Assembly (NCBI RefSeq): GCF_042683045.1
Contig: NZ_JBHUIT010000016.1
Location: forward strand, 1 to 64,000
Reading direction: 5' to 3'
DNA: 64,000 nt
From: Luteolibacter algae
Lineage (GTDB): Bacteria > Verrucomicrobiota > Verrucomicrobiia > Verrucomicrobiales > Akkermansiaceae
In this document: in pieces, positions 17,494-24,962 of the stretch
Numbering within the stretch: the stretch's first letter is position 1
How the letters are laid out: every line of letters starts with the position of its first letter
Notes under the pieces: model-generated
The model's database searches: none
Told to the model about the DNA's origin: nothing
Seen by the model: the letters and a program-made list of their open reading frames with translations, nothing else
Made by a program: the position numbers and the translations under genes

Positions 17494-18390
17494 TTATCTT
17501 GCGGATTTACGGATTTCAACCTCGTTTCCAGAACGTGTCAGAAGGAAAAGCTCTTCCATATCAGCTTCTCGTAAGTAGATGCCACGTGGAGGATCTTCTT
17601 CGCTTTCATCGTAGGGAAATATCTGGATTGCCGGGCTTTTCAAAACGATGGATTTCCGGGTCGCGCGGTAGTTCTTTGCGGTGGGAGCGACGGTTTTTCC
17701 GTCGAGAGTCGATCGCCTCGAGGAGATTACCGTCTTTCCGCTGTTCAGGTTTATCCCATCCATGTTCAAAACGGGATACTCACAGATAAATTTCACGCCG
17801 TCCCAGAGCGAGACCGACTTGCGGTCCGGTTCTATCATGAGGCGGTAATTCAGTGGCATCACGAGCAGATCATCCCCGGGCTGGAGATTTTTGAGCTCCA
17901 TCATACCATTGAGGTGCATCAGCATATCCAGTGAGATATCGTGACGGCTGGCGATCGCGTAATATGAATCTCCGGATTTTACTGTGTAGGTGGTTTTCCC
18001 TTCGGGGAAATTGCTGGCCAAAATTTCGTCAAGGTTCATTTGGCTCACGATCCGGCGGGCATTTGGTGCGGCGGGAGAAGAGGGAAAAACATTGATGATG
18101 GCCATAAGCTTTTCGCGGCCCGCAGGGATTTCGCCAAGAGCGATTAGCTCATGTGCTTTCTGGAACGCACGATCACCAGGCTCAAAATCAGGCATTTCCG
18201 CCGCATCCAGGACTTTGGCGAAGTCCTCTTCCTTGGGAACCTTCAAGACGCTGCCTGCCTCTGGGACGATTCTCTCGAAAACCCCGCCCAAAGGCTCAAC
18301 GACGATGTGATACGAAAGCATCGCTGTGAAGGCCACGATTCCGATAACGCCCAGGCCGGCGATGATTTTGATAAAGAGCCAGAATTTCAT
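17494..18390 (-). CDS. LysM protein with degenerate L,D-transpeptidase-like domain
   Basis: 298-residue membrane-anchored protein: N-terminal helix ~5-30 (WLFIKIIAGLGVIGIVAF), a linker, LysM domain ~130-178 (TYTVKSGDSYYAIASRHDI), then a C-terminal YkuD-like region ~180-298. The latter follows the L,D-transpeptidase pattern and ends READMEELFLLTRSGNEVEI, matching the conserved tail after the active site, but the S-H-G-C motif is replaced by DPPRGIY, so the catalytic Cys and His are missing. It probably binds peptidoglycan without crosslinking it. Domain call for LysM firm, YkuD degenerate call moderate. Confidence 0.75.
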   Translation of the reverse strand: MKFWLFIKIIAGLGVIGIVAFTAMLSYHIVVEPLGGVFERIVPEAGSVLKVPKEEDFAKVLDAAEMPDFEPGDRAFQKAHELIALGEIPAGREKLMAIINVFPSSPAAPNARRIVSQMNLDEILASNFPEGKTTYTVKSGDSYYAIASRHDISLDMLMHLNGMMELKNLQPGDDLLVMPLNYRLMIEPDRKSVSLWDGVKFICEYPVLNMDGINLNSGKTVISSRRSTLDGKTVAPTAKNYRATRKSIVLKSPAIQIFPYDESEEDPPRGIYLREADMEELFLLTRSGNEVEIRKSAR

Positions 18391-18566
18391 GCTAGAAAGG
18401 TGATTTTATCGGCAATTACCGAGTGTGCGGTTGGGAAAACGACCTTTTCCGGCTGGATCGGGTATGCGAAGGGTCGAGGACATCTGGTTCACACGGGAAA
18501 ATCACTTGGGCAGCATTGGATTTCAAGACCCAAACATCAAACGAATTGAAACACCGGCGGAAGATT

Positions 18567-19103
18567 CTAAAGCAGGCCCTTACGCTTGAAATCAAAGGCG
18601 TTGATGGCATGGGAGCGCAGAATCATCTCGAAGGAAAATTTGAGGATTGAGATTTCCCAAGTGTCATCGACACCTTCGATAATCGCGCGGGAGGGATTCC
18701 CTGTGCGACGGATATCTTCCAACAGCCGCTCTCTGACGGCTTCAATGGAATCGTGGATGATTTCTTCGTTAACCGCGATACGCTTGAACCGGAAGCCGTA
18801 TTGGAGAAACGCGAGATCGTGGCCCTGGGCTTTGAGTTTCTCCACCATCGCCTCAAGACGTGCGCGGGCGGATTCATCAAAACCTTCCAGCTCAATCTCA
18901 CGATAAGCTTCCGGTCTCAGTATCCGTGGTTTCATCGCTTCCACCTCGCCTGTCCGGATACGGACGGTCCCCACTTGGTCCATCGGCTCACTGATGAGCT
19001 GGAAGTCAAATCGGGTTTCGCCAAATGTCTGAATGCGGTGATCCGGCTCATGGAGAACTCGGGTTGTCTCCATCGCATACTGTATATCGTCTTGGCTAGG
19101 CAT
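18567..19103 (-). CDS. Uncharacterised conserved-looking protein (178 aa)
   Basis: I do not recognise a family. The protein starts MPSQDDIQYAMETTRVL, is rich in Glu, Arg and Ile, and looks like a soluble alpha/beta protein with a helical middle (ARARLEAMVEKLKAQGHDL) and no signal peptide or membrane segment. ATG 19103 is chosen over 19199, which would give a 32-residue non-matching extension inside the acpP terminator. It follows acpP on the same strand but is separated by a terminator, so it is probably transcribed alone. The AccA-LysM group lies downstream. Confidence 0.7.
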   Translation of the reverse strand: MPSQDDIQYAMETTRVLHEPDHRIQTFGETRFDFQLISEPMDQVGTVRIRTGEVEAMKPRILRPEAYREIELEGFDESARARLEAMVEKLKAQGHDLAFLQYGFRFKRIAVNEEIIHDSIEAVRERLLEDIRRTGNPSRAIIEGVDDTWEISILKFSFEMILRSHAINAFDFKRKGLL

Positions 19104-19202
19104 TTGGAAAAATAGACTGGCGGTCGGGGAAATCTCGATGCGAAGAACCCTTCGCGGTGTGTGGGTGGCAAGTATCCTCTGAAAACCGCAAAAATGCAAA
19201 GA

Positions 19203-19234
19203 AAAGGGCGGGTGCCGTGAAGCGCCCGCCCTTT
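19203..19234 (-). terminator. Strong GC-rich hairpin downstream of acpP
   Basis: AAAGGGCGGGTGC (19203-19215) pairs with GCGCCCGCCCTTT (19222-19234) around a short loop, beginning 26 bases after the acpP stop on the minus strand, followed by a weak T-containing tract. The symmetrical flanks make it usable in both directions. Confidence 0.7.
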
Positions 19235-19260
19235 CTTTGAAAATTTATGCTCGAAGCGGC

Positions 19261-19503
19261 TTATGCTTTCTTGCTGGTGATGAAAGTCACCACGTCGTTT
19301 ACGGCCTGGAGCTTTTCAGCTTCATCATCCGGCACTTCAACGTCGAATTCCTCTTCGAGAGCCATGACGAGCTCGACGGTGTCGAGGGAGTCCGCGCCGA
19401 GGTCTTCGACAAATTTTGCTTCGGAGGTAACTTGGTCAGCGCTGACGCCGAGTTGATCCACGATGATTTCTTTTACCCGTTCTTCGATTGATTTGTCTGA
19501 CAT
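19261..19503 (-). CDS. acpP: Acyl carrier protein (fatty acid synthesis)
   Basis: 80-residue carrier that holds growing acyl chains on a 4'-phosphopantetheine arm. The attachment site is Ser39 in LGADSLDTVELVMALEE, the canonical AcpP motif, and the acidic composition is typical (MSDKSIEERVKEIIVDQLG start). It stands alone with a strong terminator after it and no fab genes beside it. Two further, more divergent carrier genes occur at 56628 and 58774; this one is the housekeeping copy by sequence. Confidence 0.97.
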   Translation of the reverse strand: MSDKSIEERVKEIIVDQLGVSADQVTSEAKFVEDLGADSLDTVELVMALEEEFDVEVPDDEAEKLQAVNDVVTFITSKKA

Positions 19504-19611
19504 TTGTTGAGTGGTTGTGTGTTGGTGTTGGAAAACGGTTATCTGCTATCTGAGTAGCTTGGCAACCATGAAAAGCTGCAAATGGGGAAAACGAAAGGAA
19601 ATTGCCGGGAA

Positions 19612-20433
19612 TCAGTTGTTTTCGGGACGCTCGGAGGGGCTTTCAGGCTCGTCGATCGAGGTGTATTCAATGATTTCTCCAGAGAAGTTTGAGCGGATCT
19701 TTTGCATTAATTTCTCAGCGGGCTCGCCTTGATCTTTCTTGAAGCCCCCATAGGTCAATCCGTCAATCCTGGCGCGACCTTTTCCTGAATTTCCGTCATA
19801 CTCGACGACTGCGATTCCCTTGGTATCCCATTTCCTCAAATCGAGGCTTTTCATATCCTGATACGGAATGCGAGCGCCGCTAGCGGTAGTCAGCGCTTCA
19901 TCGTCTGCCCGGAGGGAGCGCAGGGTGGTGCGGATCAGAAAATACAGGGTGAGAAGAGCGAGGCCGAGGCAAATGTAAAAGACAACGATCTGCTCGCGGA
20001 TTTTTCCAGAGTCGAAATCGTGCTCCGGCGGGGAGTTGCTCATACGGTTTTCACCGGAATATTTCTGCCAGAGAAGATGGGGCTGAAGCTCCTTCATCTT
20101 TCCATAATCCTGCAAGACCGCCGGCCATTTCATCGGGAGCTCGAGATCTTTCGGAAGGACGCTGCTATCTTCGGGGAAATCAACATTCTGCTCGCTGGCA
20201 AAGTCCTTCCAGCTCTCAGCGGTGAGGGTTTTATCCTCGTTCATTTTGGCGAAGGTCGCGCTGGCTTTTTGGAACGTGGCATGCACGTAAAACTCCAAAT
20301 TCTTCTTCCGATAGCCAGTGGTGCCATCAATGAAGAACAACACGGCAAAAACGCTGAACATCGCCAGCATGGCAACTGCCCGAAGGGTAAACCAGGGAGT
20401 GGGTTTGCAGATGATCTGCTCCGATGGATTCAT
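19612..20433 (-). CDS. Uncharacterised protein with two membrane helices
   Basis: 273 residues, no family recognised. A helix at ~18-38 (AVAMLAMFSVFAVLFFIDG) and another at ~147-168 (VVFYICLGLALLTLYFLI) flank a ~110-residue polar domain, probably outside the membrane, and a cytoplasmic C-terminal domain of ~100 residues with DDEALTTASGARIPYQDMKSLD, which recalls small PH-like membrane domains. It lies upstream of acpP on the same strand with 108 bases between. Confidence 0.75.
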   Translation of the reverse strand: MNPSEQIICKPTPWFTLRAVAMLAMFSVFAVLFFIDGTTGYRKKNLEFYVHATFQKASATFAKMNEDKTLTAESWKDFASEQNVDFPEDSSVLPKDLELPMKWPAVLQDYGKMKELQPHLLWQKYSGENRMSNSPPEHDFDSGKIREQIVVFYICLGLALLTLYFLIRTTLRSLRADDEALTTASGARIPYQDMKSLDLRKWDTKGIAVVEYDGNSGKGRARIDGLTYGGFKKDQGEPAEKLMQKIRSNFSGEIIEYTSIDEPESPSERPENN

Positions 20434-20487
20434 AAGCTCTGGGTAGAAAAGGCGCTGCGGGATGTTTTAGCAAGCTTCTAGCTGATC

Positions 20488-21384
20488 TTATCGTGGGAAA
20501 CGGGCAGCGAGCCACGCCGCGAGCAGGTCCGGCCATATTTCGAGATTTCCCTGGCCTTCCAAGCCGTAGCCGTGACCGCCTTTCTCAAACATGTGGAGAG
20601 AGACCGGAACATCATGCGCCTTACAGCTTTCGGCAAACCGGAGGCTGTTGCGACAGTCCACAACGTCATCGGAGCTGGTGAGCAGAAACACGGGTGGTGT
20701 CTTTCCCGTGACGGCCTTTTCAGTGGAAATTTTCGCCAGAAGCTCAGGAGTAGGCCCAGACCCGGTGAGATTCGCACGGGAGCCACCGTGCGCGATCTCC
20801 GAGTCCATGTTCAATACAGGATAGCAAAGCACCGCAAAGTCCGGCCGCGCGGAAAGCTTATCGATCTGATCTTCGGTTTCCTCCGGGAATTTATCGTCAA
20901 AACGGGTGGCGCAAAGACTGGCGAGGTGGCCGCCTGCGGAGGAACCCATGACTCCAATCCGGTCCTCCTTCAGATTCCATTCCGCAGCGTGAGCGCGCAC
21001 GGTGCGGATAGCCCGACGGGCATCAAGGAATGGCACAGGATAGAGGTATTCCGGGCCTTTCTTGATGCGATATTTCACAACGATGCCAGCGATCCCATGC
21101 TTGTTGAGCCATTCTGCGTATTCTTCCCCTTCGTGCTTCATTGCGAGGATCCCGTAACCCCCTCCGGGGAAAATCAGCGCTGCCGCCCCTGTGGCAATAT
21201 CAGCTGGTGGGAGAAAAACCTTGAATTGGGGAATTTCAATATTGGATTTGTGGCCACGCTCGTCAGTGGTTTCAGAACCGGCAGGGAGCTGCGGAGCTCC
21301 CGGGGCTTCGCCAGGCCACAGATTGATCCATTCCGCATTCAGGAAGGCAGTGGACATAAGAAAGATGAGTAGGATCGAGCGCAT
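20488..21384 (-). CDS. Exported alpha/beta hydrolase esterase (BD-FAE/acetyl-xylan-esterase-like)
   Basis: 298-residue secreted hydrolase. Signal peptide MRSILLIFLMSTAFLNA, then WINLWPGEAPG, the typical opening of this esterase group, oxyanion motif FPGGGYGILA, nucleophile elbow GSSAGGH near residue 150, acid in TSSDDVVD and His in KGGHGYG. Homologues deacetylate plant or algal polysaccharide fragments. It sits next to the AraC regulator (same strand, upstream) at the edge of the polysaccharide-utilisation region, so a role in carbohydrate deacylation is reasonable. Confidence 0.85.
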   Translation of the reverse strand: MRSILLIFLMSTAFLNAEWINLWPGEAPGAPQLPAGSETTDERGHKSNIEIPQFKVFLPPADIATGAAALIFPGGGYGILAMKHEGEEYAEWLNKHGIAGIVVKYRIKKGPEYLYPVPFLDARRAIRTVRAHAAEWNLKEDRIGVMGSSAGGHLASLCATRFDDKFPEETEDQIDKLSARPDFAVLCYPVLNMDSEIAHGGSRANLTGSGPTPELLAKISTEKAVTGKTPPVFLLTSSDDVVDCRNSLRFAESCKAHDVPVSLHMFEKGGHGYGLEGQGNLEIWPDLLAAWLAARFPR

Positions 21385-21426
21385 GGAAAAACCATACGGA
21401 TTTTCCGTAATCGTTCGATCATCAAA

Positions 21427-22266
21427 TCATCCTTTCCGATAGGTGCTGGGAGTCCGCTGATAGATCGATCGGAAGTGGCGGTTGAAGTTCGCGATATTGT
21501 TAAATCCACAGGAAAATGCAATTTCCGTGACGGTTTGTTCTGTCTCAAGAAGCATCTGCGCCGCATGGCTCAAACGTAGCTTGATCAGATGGCTCCGGAA
21601 ATCCATCCCGAGATGCTGTTGGAAAAAACGGCTCAGTGACTGGGGGTGCAATGCTGCGATCTCCGCGACATCCGCGAGAGTGATCGGCTCCCGCCAATGA
21701 GAGTCTATATAGTTCAAAACACGCTCTAGTCTCGCGATCTGCTTTGGCTTCACATTGGACTCGTAAGTCAGCCCGGCAAGGGTTTGCGCGGTCTCGTCGC
21801 CACCGAGAAGATGCAGGAGCTCGATGAGGCCCAGGATTTTTCCGAGGCGGCTCTCCGTCCGAAAAATCGCATCGATCTTCCGCTGGGCAGCTTGACGGGT
21901 GGGATCTGAAAAAATCAACCCCCGCCCGGAACGCTCAAGGAGGCCACGCACGGATTTGCATTCCGGTATCCGGGAGAAATCATTCTCCAGAAATGAGGCG
22001 TCGAATTTGAGCACCTTTCCGATAGCTTGCCCGCCACCCGCACTTCGATATTGGTGCGGTAGATCGCTGCCGATCAAGACCAGATCTCCACCGGTAAAGT
22101 TCTCCAAAGAATCCCCGATCAATCTCTGACCGTCACCGTTCAGAATCCAGGTGATTTCGATTTCGGGATGATGGTGATAGTGGCTATCGAAATGCGGTTG
22201 ATAGATTTCCAGACAAAGCAATGGGCTGCCATCGCTGGTCGGCGTATTTTCTCGGGTCAGGCGCAT
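21427..22266 (-). CDS. AraC-family transcriptional regulator
   Basis: 279 residues: N-terminal cupin-like sensing domain with YQPHFDSHYHHHPEIEITWIL and GGDLVLIGSDLPHQY, and C-terminal double helix-turn-helix (~185-278; TLADVAEIAALHPQSLSRFF, then QTVTEIAFSCGFNNIANFNR). Such cupin-AraC proteins usually bind a sugar or derivative and activate catabolic genes. It is divergent from the ferredoxin/P450 pair with a 114-base gap and is followed by the esterase, so both units are likely targets. Confidence 0.92.
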   Translation of the reverse strand: MRLTRENTPTSDGSPLLCLEIYQPHFDSHYHHHPEIEITWILNGDGQRLIGDSLENFTGGDLVLIGSDLPHQYRSAGGGQAIGKVLKFDASFLENDFSRIPECKSVRGLLERSGRGLIFSDPTRQAAQRKIDAIFRTESRLGKILGLIELLHLLGGDETAQTLAGLTYESNVKPKQIARLERVLNYIDSHWREPITLADVAEIAALHPQSLSRFFQQHLGMDFRSHLIKLRLSHAAQMLLETEQTVTEIAFSCGFNNIANFNRHFRSIYQRTPSTYRKG

Positions 22267-22380
22267 TGATCTAAAGTGGATGAAAAAATCTAAAACTTAT
22301 GGATTAAATGTGAATAAAGTATCTTTTCTCGTTATCTGATTATTTGCTGACGCATGTGTTTTATTTCACGGTGGAAAGCT
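22267..22380. promoter_or_regulatory. Divergent AraC/ferredoxin control region with direct repeat
   Basis: The 114-base gap between the regulator and the ferredoxin is AT-rich and carries the direct repeat ATCTAAA at 22269-22275 and 22288-22294, 19 bases start to start, a spacing that would suit an AraC-type dimer. I cannot place -35/-10 boxes with confidence. Confidence 0.35.
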
Positions 22381-22692
22381 ATGGCAAGAGTGATATTTAT
22401 TTCTCCGGATGGCGATAAAACTGAGATCGAAGCCGAGTGCGGCAGTGTGATGGAATTAGCCGTGGAGCACGATATCGAGGGGATCGATGGCAGCTGCGGC
22501 GGAGTGTGTTCCTGCGCAACCTGTCATGTGAAGGTGGGCCGCGAATGGCTGGCACGCACAGGGCCCGCAACCGATACGGAGAAAGACATCCTTTCGTTCG
22601 AAGACAATGTTGATGAGCGCAGCCGACTGTGTTGCCAGATTGAGCTCACTGACGAGCTCGATGGCTTGGTCGTCGAGACCATCGCCCGCTAA
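22381..22692 (+). CDS. [2Fe-2S] ferredoxin, putidaredoxin/adrenodoxin type
   Basis: 103-residue electron carrier. The cluster ligands appear as C-x5-C-x2-C in SCGGVCSCATCHV plus a later Cys in RLCCQIEL, the vertebrate-type/putidaredoxin spacing; ATDTEKDILSF matches the acidic helix that docks partners. ATG 22381 (MARVIFISPDGD) is the natural start of the fold; an ATG at 22354 adds 9 residues. It lies 31 bases before a cytochrome P450 and most likely passes electrons to it. A ferredoxin reductase gene is not in the window. Confidence 0.95.
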   Translation: MARVIFISPDGDKTEIEAECGSVMELAVEHDIEGIDGSCGGVCSCATCHVKVGREWLARTGPATDTEKDILSFEDNVDERSRLCCQIELTDELDGLVVETIAR

Positions 22693-22723
22693 TTTTCCCC
22701 GGAATATTACCAAAAATTTGAAC

Positions 22724-23872
22724 ATGTCGCATTCCTGCCCACACGATCCATTTGCAAAAATCCGCAAGGAAAAAGGAGTTCTGGCCACAGAGTTCCAGGG
22801 AAAGAAGATTCCCATGATCCTCCGTCATGGGGATGTGAAACAGGCCGCCAAAGATTGGGAAACCTTCAGTTCCGATGCTCCATTCCGGGTGCCGATACCT
22901 TCCGAGGAAGATGTCCGCAATGTGCGGCAGCTGCCGATTGAGACGAACCCGCCCGAGCACAAGGAATACCGGAAAATCGTGGATCCCACGTTCCGCAAAC
23001 CGCTGAAGGCCGAATTCGCGCATAAAATCGAAACATTGATCTGCTCTTTGATCCAGGATGCCGCATCACGCGAATCCATGGAAATTGTCCGGGAATTCGC
23101 CCTGCCGCTCCAATCCCGGGCGCTTACCCATCTTCTGAATGTGCCGGAATCCGAAGCCGAAATCTGGATCAGCTGGGGCACACATGTTTTCCGTGATGGC
23201 GGAGACGGAACCTCGAAAGGGGCACAACTCACAGAATATCTCGAAAGGAAATTCGATCAAGCGTCCGAAAAGCCGGGAGATGACTTCTTTTCCGGTTTGC
23301 TGGCTGCGGAGTTCCAAGGCAGAAAGCTAACGCGCGATGAATGCATGGGTTTCGCCAACCTAACATTTGCCGGGGGCCGTGATACGATCATCAATTCCGT
23401 TGCTTGGACGATCGCTTATTTAGCCGAGCATCCGGAAGCGCTGCCAGCATTGCGGGACGACCCCCGTTTGATCCTGACCGCCACAGAGGAAATCGTGCGA
23501 GTGGTTACTCCCCTAACGCACATCGGCCGGGTTTGCCCGGTGACTACGGATGTGGGTGGGGAAAAGGTCGCTGCGGGAGAGCGGGTCTCACTTTGCTGGG
23601 CCTCTGCAAATTTCGATGAAACCGTTTTCGACTCTCCCGAGGAGGTCCGCCTCGATCGGAAGCCCAATCCGCATGTTGGCTTCGGCAGCGGAACGCATAA
23701 TTGTCTGGGGGCCGCCCATGCCCGCCTGATCATCCGCACGCTTTTGAAAGAGATATCTTCCAACGTGAAGATGATCGAGATTCTGGAAGCAAAGCGCAAC
23801 ATTGAGCGCGAGGCCGACTATAGCCGCGAGGTTGCTTATGATTCCCTTCAGGTAAAAATCACCCTCGCGTGA
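22724..23872 (+). CDS. Cytochrome P450
   Basis: 382-residue soluble bacterial P450. Haem ligand Cys327 in FGSGTHNCLG, I-helix oxygen-activation motif FAGGRDTIIN, K-helix ExxR in EEIVRVV, and PHVGFG before the Cys loop. No signal or membrane anchor. The N-terminus CPHDPFAKIRKEKGV and overall pattern recall CYP236-type enzymes that oxidatively demethylate 6-O-methyl-D-galactose from porphyran; that similarity is from memory and unproven. Paired with the upstream ferredoxin, divergent from an AraC regulator, and near galactosidases and sulfatases. Start 22724 gives a normal P450 N-terminus. Confidence 0.95.
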   Translation: MSHSCPHDPFAKIRKEKGVLATEFQGKKIPMILRHGDVKQAAKDWETFSSDAPFRVPIPSEEDVRNVRQLPIETNPPEHKEYRKIVDPTFRKPLKAEFAHKIETLICSLIQDAASRESMEIVREFALPLQSRALTHLLNVPESEAEIWISWGTHVFRDGGDGTSKGAQLTEYLERKFDQASEKPGDDFFSGLLAAEFQGRKLTRDECMGFANLTFAGGRDTIINSVAWTIAYLAEHPEALPALRDDPRLILTATEEIVRVVTPLTHIGRVCPVTTDVGGEKVAAGERVSLCWASANFDETVFDSPEEVRLDRKPNPHVGFGSGTHNCLGAAHARLIIRTLLKEISSNVKMIEILEAKRNIEREADYSREVAYDSLQVKITLA

Positions 23873-23902
23873 TTTGGCACGCAAGGGTTGTGATGGAGAC
23901 TG

Positions 23903-24862
23903 TTATTTTTTCAAATCGAAGGTGCGGCGTGTGGCATCATCTTTCGATGGGAAGTCCGCAGGGATTTCCTGGGTGACCTTGCCGGAGGCGGCCCACTCAG
24001 TGCCACGGAGGAAGGTTACGATAAAGCCGACTCCTTCAAATGCCTCTGTGTCGTGGCCAAGAGTCGTATGGAATACCCGGCCTTTCTCGTAATCGATCGT
24101 CATCAGGATGGGCTCGTTGCGCCCTTCTTTCTGCAGCTTTTCGGTATCTGCTGCGGTCGCGAGAATGGTGAGGTTTTCGGCTGGTCCCCGTAGCTTGGAA
24201 TAGCATTCGTCTGTGGTGTGAAGCCAGAAATCCGGTAAGCCCTTGGTGATCGGATGCTCTTTATCGCGGACGGTTAGGAGAAATTCGTTCTTCGGGCCGT
24301 GGGTGCCGCCCGGTCCGGCACTTTCGTCACGGATCAGTTCGCCCTCGGCATTGTAATAGACGTAAGGGCCGTCTTTTTCATTGCGTCCGCCCCAACCGCC
24401 AAGGCCGATCATCCGATTGAATTCCGGCCATTTTTCCCAGGCATTATCAGCCGCGTGGACGACGACGAGTCCACCGCCATCTTTCATATACTCCTCGAAA
24501 TTTCTTTTGGTTGCTTCCGGCCAATCCGCGGCTTTCCAGCCGAAATTGCTGACAACGACATCATATTTGCTGAAATCCGGAGAAAATGAAGGATCTGGCT
24601 TTGGTTCCGGGAGATTCTTTGATTCTCCCGCGTCTGCCAGCGGCAACCAGTTTTTCTCCCGCTGGCCATTCCAAATAAACTCCGGTCGCTGCACTTCCAC
24701 CTCGAACAAGCCGGAATCCTCCAAATACTGCTTCATCATGACCGTCGATTTCGGCCAAACGGCATGATTGTTTTGACCGTCTACGATGAGCGCTTGCAAT
24801 TTCTCGCCAGCAGAAAGCGGCATTGCCGTGATTAAAAACGCATAAATCAGTGTGAATTTCAT
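23903..24862 (-). CDS. ThuA-domain exported protein
   Basis: 319-residue protein with signal peptide (MKFTLIYAFLITAMPLSAG) and a ThuA-like domain (class I glutamine amidotransferase fold): ALIVDGQNNHAVWP, DGGGLVVVHAADNAW, HPITKGLPDFWLHTTDE and GRVFHTTLGHD are all family landmarks. ThuA relates to disaccharide keto-sugar metabolism in Rhizobium; in Verrucomicrobia such exported forms are common and uncharacterised. It converges on the P450 gene (30 bases) and lies downstream of a sulfatase on the same strand. Confidence 0.88.
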   Translation of the reverse strand: MKFTLIYAFLITAMPLSAGEKLQALIVDGQNNHAVWPKSTVMMKQYLEDSGLFEVEVQRPEFIWNGQREKNWLPLADAGESKNLPEPKPDPSFSPDFSKYDVVVSNFGWKAADWPEATKRNFEEYMKDGGGLVVVHAADNAWEKWPEFNRMIGLGGWGGRNEKDGPYVYYNAEGELIRDESAGPGGTHGPKNEFLLTVRDKEHPITKGLPDFWLHTTDECYSKLRGPAENLTILATAADTEKLQKEGRNEPILMTIDYEKGRVFHTTLGHDTEAFEGVGFIVTFLRGTEWAASGKVTQEIPADFPSKDDATRRTFDLKK

Positions 24863-24962
24863 ATGTTTGTTAACTACGCTCACAAAATGGCTTTGCGATC
24901 ACGATTTTTTTCCGATCGGGTGCGCGACCGATCGCGCCGGAGCACATGGAGATTCGGTTGCT

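Noticed and set aside
20572..21372. Long plus-strand open frame antisense to the esterase gene
   Set aside because: Antisense to a hydrolase with complete catalytic motifs; residues look random.
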